DNA from: an uncultured Rothia sp.
GTDB taxonomy: Bacteria > Actinomycetota > Actinomycetes > Actinomycetales > Micrococcaceae
DNA: 10,951 bases
Reading direction: 5' to 3'
Assembly: GCA_937935205.1 (NCBI GenBank)
Contig: CALGXU010000465.1
Location: 1 to 10,951 of the forward strand
The translations under genes and the position numbers were made by a program. Numbering within the stretch: the stretch's first letter is position 1; each line of letters opens with the position of its first letter. The notes under the pieces are model-generated. The model was not told where the DNA came from. It saw only the letters and a list, made by a program, of their open reading frames with translations, and ran no database searches. Shown piece by piece: positions 5,170 through 10,949 of the stretch.

Positions 5170-6996
5170 ATGACACAGGCACCCACCGCATCGCTCACCC
5201 CGGCAACCAGCCCGGCAGGCGGCAAGGACTTCGCATCCTCCGTCATCTACCAGGTGTACCCCAAGTCCTTCTACTCCTCGGCGGGTGGCGCCTACGGCGA
5301 CCTGCGCGGCGTCATCGAGAAGGTGCCCTACATTGCTTCCCTGGGTGTGGACATGGTGTGGTTCAACCCGTTCTTCGCCTCCCCGCAGAACGACAACGGC
5401 TACGACATCTCCGACTACTACGCCATCAACCCAGACCTGGGCACCATGGAGGACGTCGAAGAGATGATTGCTGCCCTCGCCGAGCACGGTGTGGGCGTCA
5501 TGTTCGATATGGTGCTCAACCATGTTTCGACCGAGCACGAGTGGTTCCAGCGTGCGCTCGCCGGTGAGCGCGAGTACTGGGACTACTTCTACATTTGCCC
5601 CGGTAGGTACACCGAGGACGGTCAGCTGCGCGAACCGACCAACTGGGAATCGAAGTTCGGCGGCCCCTGCTGGTCCCGCTTTGGCGAGTACACGGACGAG
5701 CACGGCACTCCCCTGTTCTACATGCACCTGTACGACCGCACCCAGGCGGACGTGAACTGGTACAACCCGGTTGTGCGCGACGAACTGTTTAAGGTCGTGA
5801 ACTTCTGGTACGAGAAGGGCGTGCGAGGCTTCCGTTTCGACGTCATTAACGTCATCGGTAAGAGTGAAGAGCTACTCGACGCCCCCGAAGGCACCGTGGA
5901 CAAGGCACAATACACCGACACCCCGATTGTGCACACCCGCATTCAGCAGCTGAACCGCGCCTCCTTCGGTCAGTATGATGACACCGTGACCGTGGGCGAA
6001 ATGTCCTCGACCAGCATCGAAAACTGCGTGGGCTACTCCAACCCTGCAAACCACGAGCTGGATATGGTGTTCAGCTTCCACCACCTGAAGGTGGACTACG
6101 AGAACGGCGAGAAGTGGTCGAAGGTGCCGTTCCGTTTTGCCGAGTTGAAGCAGATTCTGAACGATTGGGCGCTGGGCATGCAGGCCGGCGGCGGCTGGAA
6201 CGCGCTGTTCTGGAATAACCACGATCAGCCGCGCGCACTGAACCGTTTTGGTGACGTTGAGCGTTACCGTGCCGAGTCGGCGACCATGCTGGCGACCGTG
6301 ATTCACCTGCTGCGCGGCACCCCGTACGTGTACCAGGGCGAGGAAATCGGCATGATTGACCCGGTCTACTCCTCGATCGAGCAGTACGTGGATGTGGAGG
6401 CGCACAACGCCTACGCGATGCTGCGTGAGCGCGGTCTGAGCGAGCAGCAGGCCCTGGAGATTGTAGCCTCGAAGGCTCGCGATAATTCGCGTGTGCCGAT
6501 GCAGTGGACCGCAGATCCGGCGACCGCAGGGTTCGGTTCCACCTCGCCGTGGCTGGCTCCTGCCCCGGTGCGTGATGCGGCGACCGGTGCCGGTATTTCG
6601 GTGGAGGATGAGGAACGCGACGGCGTGATTCTGCCCTACTACCGCAACCTGATTGCCCTGCGTAAGCAGTACCCGGTCATCTCTGCCGGTTCGTACGCGC
6701 CCTACGCGCTGGATCACGAGCGGGTGTTTGCGTACCTGCGTGAGCTGCCCGCTGAGGCTGGGGCTGAGAACGGTAGCCCGGCGCAGCGTCTGCTGGTGCT
6801 GACGAACTTCTACGGTGAGCCGACCGAGGTTGAGGTTCCGGCTGAGTTCGTTCGTTCCGGTCACGTGCTGGTGTGTAATTACAAGAATTCTGTGGTGGAC
6901 TCCGCCGCGGCGGGTTCGGCTGAGTCTGATTCGGCTGAGATGGCGACGCTGAGCCTGCGTCCCTACGAGGCTTTGGCGCTACTGATTGAGGGCTAA
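5170..6996 (+). CDS. treC: Trehalose-6-phosphate hydrolase (GH13 family)
   Basis: This 608-residue cytoplasmic GH13 enzyme probably splits trehalose-6-phosphate into glucose and glucose-6-phosphate. GH13 landmarks in order are VIYQVYPKSF (25-34), DMVLNH (113-118), GFRFDVIN with nucleophile D224, VGEMSS with acid/base E277, and NNHDQPR with D352. The block around E277, EMSSTSIENCVGYSNP followed by FSFHHLKVDYENGEKW, closely resembles remembered TreC/TreA proteins from E. coli and Bacillus, more than oligo-1,6-glucosidases. WNALFWNNHDQPR and YVYQGEEIGM continue the match. It is about 55 residues longer than E. coli TreC, with a 20-residue Thr/Ala/Pro-rich N-terminus and an Ala/Ser-rich insert near the end. 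AGAAGG (5159-5164) precedes the ATG by 5 nt. No trehalose PTS gene or TreR regulator adjoins it. A related alpha-glucosidase activity is the main alternative. Confidence 0.85.
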   Translation: MTQAPTASLTPATSPAGGKDFASSVIYQVYPKSFYSSAGGAYGDLRGVIEKVPYIASLGVDMVWFNPFFASPQNDNGYDISDYYAINPDLGTMEDVEEMIAALAEHGVGVMFDMVLNHVSTEHEWFQRALAGEREYWDYFYICPGRYTEDGQLREPTNWESKFGGPCWSRFGEYTDEHGTPLFYMHLYDRTQADVNWYNPVVRDELFKVVNFWYEKGVRGFRFDVINVIGKSEELLDAPEGTVDKAQYTDTPIVHTRIQQLNRASFGQYDDTVTVGEMSSTSIENCVGYSNPANHELDMVFSFHHLKVDYENGEKWSKVPFRFAELKQILNDWALGMQAGGGWNALFWNNHDQPRALNRFGDVERYRAESATMLATVIHLLRGTPYVYQGEEIGMIDPVYSSIEQYVDVEAHNAYAMLRERGLSEQQALEIVASKARDNSRVPMQWTADPATAGFGSTSPWLAPAPVRDAATGAGISVEDEERDGVILPYYRNLIALRKQYPVISAGSYAPYALDHERVFAYLRELPAEAGAENGSPAQRLLVLTNFYGEPTEVEVPAEFVRSGHVLVCNYKNSVVDSAAAGSAESDSAEMATLSLRPYEALALLIEG

Positions 6997-7041
6997 AAGC
7001 TACTGTACGCCTCTCCCCTGATGTGTGGAGTGAGGTGATAT

Positions 7042-7089
7042 AAACCGACCTGGCAATATTCTATTTTTAGAATATTCCCAGGTCGGTTT
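7042..7089. terminator. Strong bidirectional intrinsic terminator between treC and the transporter operon
   Basis: AAACCGACCTGG (7042-7053) pairs perfectly with CCAGGTCGGTTT (7078-7089). After one C-C mismatch the stem continues as AATATTCT / AGAATATT around the loop ATTTTT. On the plus strand it is followed by TTTTGTTTAT, and on the minus strand by TTTATATC. It ends treC (stop 6996) and, from the other side, the four-gene transporter operon (stop 7141). A minor ATTCCT / AGGAAT stem lies at 7101-7116. Confidence 0.93.
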
Positions 7090-7140
7090 TGTTTATACCC
7101 ATTCCTGTAGAGGAATTTATGGGGAATATCGGGCGGGCTC

Positions 7141-8100
7141 TTAGAAGCCGCGCTCGTTCAGCCAGGTAGCTGCCGCTTGCGCGGGCTCCTGCTTAGAGGT
7201 ACCCGAAACACGGTCGTTCAGGGTACGCAAGTCGGCGGTGGTCAGCTTTGCCGAGACACGATTCAGAACCTCCGCCGCAGAGTCGGGAACTCGCGACGTA
7301 TTGATAATGGGCAGCACCTGCTGAGCCAGAATCATGTTCTTCGGATCCTCCAGCACCACCAGCTGATTCTGCTCAATCGCGGGGGTGGTCGAGTAGAGGT
7401 CAACCACCTGCACGGTGTCATCCAGCAGGGCCTTGACGGTCAGCGCGCCACCGCCGTCCGAGAGGGGCACGAACTCGGCCGGGACGCATCCGTACTTCTC
7501 TTTCAGACCCGGGATACCATAGGCGCGCTCAGCAAACTCCGGGGCCGCGCCAAGCTTCAGGTTCGTACAGCGGGAGGCGAGATCTTCAAGGGTTCGCAGA
7601 CCGTACTTTTGGGCGGTCTGCGCGGTGATCACGAGCGAGTCCTTATCCTCCGCCGCGGAGGCGTTCAGGGCGCGAATTTCAGCCCCCGAGTCGCCCGCCT
7701 TAAGGGTGCCGAGGGCGGCGGGTAGCGCCTGCAGAATCTCCTGTGCAGTACTAGCTGTAGCCTTCGGGTCCAGGTAGAGCAGCAGGTTTCCGGAGTAGTC
7801 CGGGATAACGTCCACCGCGCCGGAGGCGAGTGCCCCCAGGTACGCCTCGCGGGCGCCGATGCTCAGCTGGGTGCGGGCGTTGAATCCCGCCCGGGCGAGG
7901 GCTCCGGCGTAGATTTCAGCGAGGATTTGGGATTCTGCGAAGGCCGCTGAGCCGACGATGATTCCTTCGTGTTCGCCGCTGAAGACTTTATCGCCGCTGA
8001 GCCCGCAGGCGCTAAGAATACCCGCCATGCCGAGCGCTCCGGCGGCGGCTAGGGCAGTGCGACGCGAGAAGGTTTTAGGTGCCTGATTCATCGGGTTCAT
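7141..8100 (-). CDS. opuCC: Osmoprotectant (quaternary amine) ABC transporter substrate-binding lipoprotein, OpuCC/ProX-like
   Basis: This 319-residue extracellular receptor delivers a quaternary-ammonium solute (glycine betaine, choline, carnitine or similar) to the permease pair. It has an N-terminal FSRRTALAAAG stretch (possible Tat-type twin Arg, R13-R14), a hydrophobic core and the lipobox LSAC (C32). The OpuAC-type domain shows SAAFAESQILAEIYAGAL (51-68), DVIPDYSGNLLLYLDP (97-112) and VDLYSTTPAI (233-242). Tyrosines such as Y102 are candidates for the aromatic cage that holds the cationic head group. Two more cysteines (C178, C205) could form a disulfide. The start ATG 8100 overlaps the stop of the upstream permease as ATGA, implying translational coupling; an in-frame ATG at 8091 is an alternative. 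It is last in the operon. Substrate identity is not decidable from sequence; the family also includes ergothioneine-type receptors. Confidence 0.88.
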   Translation of the reverse strand: MNPMNQAPKTFSRRTALAAAGALGMAGILSACGLSGDKVFSGEHEGIIVGSAAFAESQILAEIYAGALARAGFNARTQLSIGAREAYLGALASGAVDVIPDYSGNLLLYLDPKATASTAQEILQALPAALGTLKAGDSGAEIRALNASAAEDKDSLVITAQTAQKYGLRTLEDLASRCTNLKLGAAPEFAERAYGIPGLKEKYGCVPAEFVPLSDGGGALTVKALLDDTVQVVDLYSTTPAIEQNQLVVLEDPKNMILAQQVLPIINTSRVPDSAAEVLNRVSAKLTTADLRTLNDRVSGTSKQEPAQAAATWLNERGF

Positions 8101-8795
8101 GCCTTCTTCCGGTTGATGGTGAGCCCCGCGGGAGTGAGCGCGCGCTGCACAAGGCCCATGAGCGCATCCACGGCGAAGGCGAGAAGCGCCACGAGCAGGG
8201 TTGCGACGAGCATGCGCGGGTAGTCGCGCACGGCGAGCCCGTCGAAGAGGTACCTGCCGAGGGTTCCGCCGCTCAGGTAGGCGACGATGGTCGCGGTTGC
8301 GATGACCTGCACGAGTGCGGAGCGGAGCCCGCCGAGCATCATGTTGGCGGCGAGCGGAATTTCGAGGCGGGTCAGGATCTGCCATTCGGTCAGGCCTTGG
8401 GCGCGGGCCGCATCCACGAGGTCTTCCGGTACGGCGGCGAGCCCTTCAAGTACTCCGGCGAGCAGGGGTGCCGCCGCAATAATAATGAGCACGATGAGGG
8501 CGGGCAGGGTTGAGACGCCCAGCCAGAGCGCCAGGATGGTCAGCAGACCGAGCGCGGGCAGCGCGCGGGTGGCGGCGACGGCGCTCATGAGCAGGTTGCT
8601 GCGGCGGCGGTTGGTACCGTCACTCGGGCGGCGGTGTCCAGCCCAGAGGCCGAGGGGCACGACGATGAGTGCCGCGCAGGCGGTGGCGAGGGCGGTGACG
8701 CTCAGGTGTTCGAGCAGGCGCACGAGGATTCCACCGCTTCCCTGCCAGTTGGCGCCGTCCATGAGGTAGGCGAAGGTTCGTTCTATGACGTTCAC
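8097..8795 (-). CDS. opuCD: Osmoprotectant ABC transporter permease, OpuCD/ProZ-like
   Basis: This 232-residue inner-membrane permease has about five or six hydrophobic segments, for example at 31-52, 81-93, 98-118 and 190-215. The cytoplasmic coupling loop EDLVDAARAQGLTEWQILTRLEIPLA (124-149) is the EAA motif that docks on the ATPase. TRALPALGLLTILALWLG (76-93) is typical of the OpuC/ProW permease family. It starts with GTG at 8795, 3 nt after the TAA of the upstream permease, with AGGAAGG (8810-8804) as ribosome site lying inside the end of that gene. Its stop overlaps the start of the binding protein. It pairs with the other permease of this operon to form the channel. Confidence 0.88.
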   Translation of the reverse strand: MNVIERTFAYLMDGANWQGSGGILVRLLEHLSVTALATACAALIVVPLGLWAGHRRPSDGTNRRRSNLLMSAVAATRALPALGLLTILALWLGVSTLPALIVLIIIAAAPLLAGVLEGLAAVPEDLVDAARAQGLTEWQILTRLEIPLAANMMLGGLRSALVQVIATATIVAYLSGGTLGRYLFDGLAVRDYPRMLVATLLVALLAFAVDALMGLVQRALTPAGLTINRKKA

Positions 8796-8798
8796 GGG

Positions 8799-9578
8799 TT
8801 ATGCCTTCCTTTCGGGGCTGCGGCGGTTCGCAACCGTAGCCGCCTGCCAGGGCGTAAGTGCCCTCGTCAGAAGGATAAGGAGCAGGTCGAGGACCAGCGC
8901 CAGTAGCAGGCTAAGAATTACGCCAGCCAGGATCTCCGAAGGGATATTGCGCGCAAGACCGTCGGTGAAGAGCGTGCCGAGCGAGGGCACACCGATGAGG
9001 GCGCCTACGGACACCATCGCAATATTGGCGACGGTTGCCACGCGGATTCCCGCCATGATGACGGGCACGGCGAGGGGCAGGTAGAGCTCCATCAGCGCCT
9101 GTCGGGGCGTGTATCCGAGGGCGCGTGCAGATTCGTGCACGCTATCGGGTACGGAGTCGAAAGCGTCCACGCCGGAACGCACCATGAGCGAGAAGGAGTA
9201 GACGCTCAGGGCGACGAGCACGTTCAGCGGGGAAATAATGGAGGTTCCCAGGATGAGCGGCATCAGCACGAACAGCGCGATTGAGGGGATGGTGTACAGC
9301 AGCGAGGAGAGGTGCATGAGGGTTCGCGCACCTATGCGGCGTTCGGAACCGCGGTCACGGCGACGGCTCGCGTAGTAGGCGACCGGCAGCGCGACGAGAG
9401 CACCAATCGCGACGGGCACAACGCCCTGGTAGAGGTGACTGAGGGTCAGTTCGAGGATGCGCCGACTATTGGTGGTGACCCACTCCCAGTGCATGTCGCT
9501 TGCGGCGAGGGGTTGCGCGGTGAGAGGTAGCGCGGCGTGCGGTGGTGCCGCGAGCACAATATTTTCCAGAAGGCTCAT
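8799..9578 (-). CDS. opuCB: Osmoprotectant ABC transporter permease, OpuCB/ProW-like
   Basis: This 259-residue permease has hydrophobic segments at about 53-69, 92-111, 118-134, 172-197 and 214-240. Its EAA loop SVHESARALGYTPRQALMELYLPLA (146-170) contacts the ATPase. LLYTIPSIALFVLMPLILG (93-111) is characteristic of this family. It has a roughly 35-residue N-terminal stretch before the conserved part. The start ATG 9578 overlaps the ATPase stop as ATGA, with GGTGAG upstream, so it is coupled; M29 (9494) is a possible internal start without such support. The second permease follows after 3 nt. Two different permease genes argue for a heterodimeric channel, as in OpuC, rather than a permease fused to its receptor. 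Confidence 0.88.
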   Translation of the reverse strand: MSLLENIVLAAPPHAALPLTAQPLAASDMHWEWVTTNSRRILELTLSHLYQGVVPVAIGALVALPVAYYASRRRDRGSERRIGARTLMHLSSLLYTIPSIALFVLMPLILGTSIISPLNVLVALSVYSFSLMVRSGVDAFDSVPDSVHESARALGYTPRQALMELYLPLAVPVIMAGIRVATVANIAMVSVGALIGVPSLGTLFTDGLARNIPSEILAGVILSLLLALVLDLLLILLTRALTPWQAATVANRRSPERKA

Positions 9579-10537
9579 TCGCTTTTCTCACCTTCTGCCT
9601 TGCCACTCTGCGCTTCTTTGGAGGCGGCAAGTCGGCGTGCGCGCGCCTGGCGCACCGTCTGCTCATCCAGCAGACCGGCAACGGAGCGGCTCACGAAGGA
9701 GCGCACAAAATCATCGGTGGGGCTGTAAAGAATCTCTTCGGGAGTGCCGAACTGCGCGAGGCGACCGCCCTCCGCGAAGACGGCGATTGTATCGCCGAGC
9801 AGGAGGGCCTCATCAATGTCGTGGGTGACGAACACGATCGTCTTGGCGAGTCGTCCCTGCAGGCGCAGTAGCTCTTTCTGCAGGTCGGTACGCACCACGG
9901 GGTCTACGGCAGAGAACGGCTCGTCCATCAGCAGGACGGGCGCATCGGCGGCGAGAGCACGCGCCACACCAACGCGCTGCACCTGACCACCCGAAAGCTG
10001 GGAGGGGTAGCGCTTGGCGTACGAAGAATCCAGACCGACCACGTCGAGCAGTTCGAGGGCTCGCGCTTGCGCCTGCCTGCGGGAGGCACCGAGCAGGCGC
10101 GGCACGGTGGCAATATTCTGCGCGACGGTACGGTGCGGCATGAGCCCGCCCTGCTGCATCACGTAGCCAATACCGCGGCGCAGCTCGTAGGGGTTCTTCT
10201 CGTGCACGTTCACGCCGTCAATGGTGATGGTGCCGCTATTGGGTTCCACCATGCGGTTAATCATGCGCAGACTAGTGGTTTTACCGCACCCAGAGGGGCC
10301 GACGAACACGGTAATCTGACCGGCGGGAATGTGCAGGTTCAGGTTCTGCAACACCGTGGTGGGTTCACCGGTTCGGCTCGGGTAGCTCTTGGTGATGTTC
10401 TCGAAGCGGATTCCGCCCGTCTGAGCACTGACAGCGGCATTTTTTGCCCAGGGAATCTGGGGTGAGCTCGGAATCTGAGATGAGCTCTCCGGAGGCTGTG
10501 CATTGGGAGGCTGTGCGCTGGGATTCTGAGCGATCAT
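9575..10537 (-). CDS. opuCA: Osmoprotectant ABC transporter ATP-binding protein without CBS domains, OpuCA/ProV-like
   Basis: This 320-residue ATPase powers the transporter. Visible motifs are Walker A GPSGCGKTT (80-88), Q-loop VMQQ (126-129), signature LSGGQ (181-185), Walker B VLLMDEP (201-207) and switch H239 in THD. GYVMQQGGLMPHRTVAQNI is typical of the OpuCA/ProV branch. The chain ends about 55 residues after the nucleotide domain in a basic, Ala-rich tail; the two CBS domains usual in OpuCA/OpuAA are absent. Residues 3-40 are a Pro/Gln/Ser-rich extension built from short DNA duplications (10452-10520). I start at ATG 10537 because the frame further up, opening at GTG 10615, would translate the operator repeats and a terminator arm. 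No good ribosome site precedes 10537, so the start is not firm. It is first in the operon, overlapping opuCB by ATGA. Confidence 0.87.
   Translation of the reverse strand: MIAQNPSAQPPNAQPPESSSQIPSSPQIPWAKNAAVSAQTGGIRFENITKSYPSRTGEPTTVLQNLNLHIPAGQITVFVGPSGCGKTTSLRMINRMVEPNSGTITIDGVNVHEKNPYELRRGIGYVMQQGGLMPHRTVAQNIATVPRLLGASRRQAQARALELLDVVGLDSSYAKRYPSQLSGGQVQRVGVARALAADAPVLLMDEPFSAVDPVVRTDLQKELLRLQGRLAKTIVFVTHDIDEALLLGDTIAVFAEGGRLAQFGTPEEILYSPTDDFVRSFVSRSVAGLLDEQTVRQARARRLAASKEAQSGKAEGEKSE
10452..10520. repeat. Short tandem duplications coding the N-terminal extension of the ATPase
   Basis: Two 18-bp copies (GGAATCTGGGGTGAGCTC at 10452-10469 and GGAATCTGAGATGAGCTC at 10470-10487) are followed after 3 bp by two 15-bp copies (GGAGGCTGTGCATTG at 10491-10505 and GGAGGCTGTGCGCTG at 10506-10520). 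All periods are multiples of three, so the reading frame is kept. They encode the Pro/Gln/Ser-rich part of the protein. Confidence 0.8.
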
Positions 10538-10569
10538 GGGTGCGGGATGCTTTCTAGAGGGAGCGTGGC

Positions 10570-10605
10570 GTTGTTTCTGTATACAAAGTTGTTTCTGTAT
10601 ACAAA
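10570..10605 (-). promoter_or_regulatory. Tandem 18-bp operator-like repeat upstream of the transporter operon
   Basis: GTTGTTTCTGTATACAAA occurs twice back to back without mismatch (10570-10587 and 10588-10605). Each copy holds the palindrome TGTATACA (10578-10585, 10596-10603). On the minus strand TATACA in the proximal copy may be the -10, with TTTTGT in the distal copy as a weak -35 at 17-bp spacing. The centre of the proximal palindrome is about 44 bp before the ATG at 10537. The same CTTTGTATACA string precedes treC. Confidence 0.6.
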
Positions 10606-10640
10606 AAGGCGGCACCTCGGGGTTTTATTCCCAAGTTGCC
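10603..10640 (-). terminator. Second intrinsic terminator between the tRNA genes and the transporter operon
   Basis: On the minus strand GGCAACTTGGG (10640-10630) pairs with CCCCGAGGTGCC (10622-10611), with one mismatch and one G-T pair around an A-rich loop. GCC and then TTTTT (10607-10603) follow. It ends exactly where the operator repeats begin, so it could insulate the operon from tRNA read-through. An attenuator role is possible only if transcription starts upstream of it. Confidence 0.6.
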
Positions 10641-10651
10641 GGCTTTTCGGC

Positions 10652-10672
10652 GGGTTGCAGTATCTGCAGCCC
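10652..10672. repeat. 21-bp palindrome between two terminators
   Basis: GGGTTGCAG pairs with CTGCAGCCC around the loop TAT (9-bp stem with one G-T pair). On the plus strand it is followed by TAAAG and TTTTTTT (10678-10684), so it could also terminate plus-strand transcription coming from an unseen antisense start. A small GCCG / CGGC stem lies beside it at 10638-10651. Confidence 0.5.
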
Positions 10673-10684
10673 TAAAGTTTTTTT

Positions 10685-10727
10685 AAAAACAAAACCCGCC
10701 CCACTGTAGAAGCCTGGAGGCGGATTT
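10685..10727 (-). terminator. Intrinsic terminator of the tRNA-Asp/tRNA-Phe transcript
   Basis: On the minus strand AAATCCGCCTCCA (10727-10715) pairs with TGGGGCGGGTTTT (10703-10691) along 13 bp, two of them G-T, around an 11-nt loop. It is followed by a TTTTGTTTTT tract. It begins 3 nt after the 3' end of tRNA-Phe. Confidence 0.85.
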
Positions 10728-10729
10728 CG

Positions 10730-10802
10730 TGGCTCCGACCGGCGTCGATCCGGTGACCTTACGATTTTCAGTCGTACGCTCTACCAACTGAGCTACAGAG
10801 CC
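10730..10802 (-). tRNA. tRNA-Phe (anticodon GAA)
   Basis: The 73-nt cloverleaf is complete. The acceptor is GGCTCTG / CGGAGCC, the D-stem GCTC / GAGC with loop AGTTGGTA, and the anticodon stem TACGA / TCGTA with loop CTGAAAA (anticodon GAA). The variable loop is AGGTC, the T-stem ACCGG / CCGGT with loop ATCGACG, and the discriminator A. CCA is not encoded. The T-loop begins with A instead of the usual T at position 54. It lies downstream of tRNA-Asp and is followed at once by a terminator. Confidence 0.95.
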
Positions 10803-10869
10803 TTGCGTATTTACTTATAGATACGCAATGACCGCGTCTTCGGATGAATAATCATCTGAACTTACGCGG
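10803..10869 (-). repeat. Two hairpins filling the tRNA-Asp to tRNA-Phe spacer
   Basis: CCGCGT (10832-10837) pairs with ACGCGG (10864-10869), enclosing TTCGGATGA (10839-10847) pairing with TCATCTGAA (10852-10860) around ATAA; there is a bulge of 1 versus 3 nt. The next hairpin, TTGCGTAT (10803-10810) with ATACGCAA (10821-10828), directly abuts the 5' end of tRNA-Phe. Neither has a T-run on the minus strand, so they look like processing structures and not terminators. Confidence 0.65.
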
Positions 10870-10875
10870 CCAGAG

Positions 10876-10949
10876 CGACCCCGACGGGACTTGAACCCGC
10901 GACCTCCGCCGTGACAGGGCGGCGCGCTAACCAACTGCGCTACGGGGCC
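10876..10949 (-). tRNA. tRNA-Asp (anticodon GTC)
   Basis: The 74-nt cloverleaf is complete. The acceptor is GGCCCCG / CGGGGTC (one G-T pair), the D-stem GCGC / GCGC with loop AGTTGGTTA, and the anticodon stem CCGCC / GGCGG with loop CTGTCAC (anticodon GTC). The variable loop is AGGTC, the T-stem GCGGG / CCCGT with loop TTCAAGT, and the discriminator G as expected for tRNA-Asp. CCA is not encoded. Its promoter and any upstream tRNA partner lie beyond the window. Confidence 0.96.

Noticed and set aside
4867..5727. 286-residue minus-strand open frame across the ilvD-treC gap and the start of treC
   Set aside because: It overlaps the conserved GH13 start in antisense and covers the promoter repeats; no domain or ribosome site was seen.
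10570..10605. Start of a CRISPR-like array
   Set aside because: Only two contiguous copies with no spacers; it is a tandem operator-type repeat.
10603..10690. Riboswitch (for example an osmolyte or SAM type) upstream of the transporter operon
   Set aside because: I cannot match the hairpins to any riboswitch consensus, and the probable promoter lies downstream of them.
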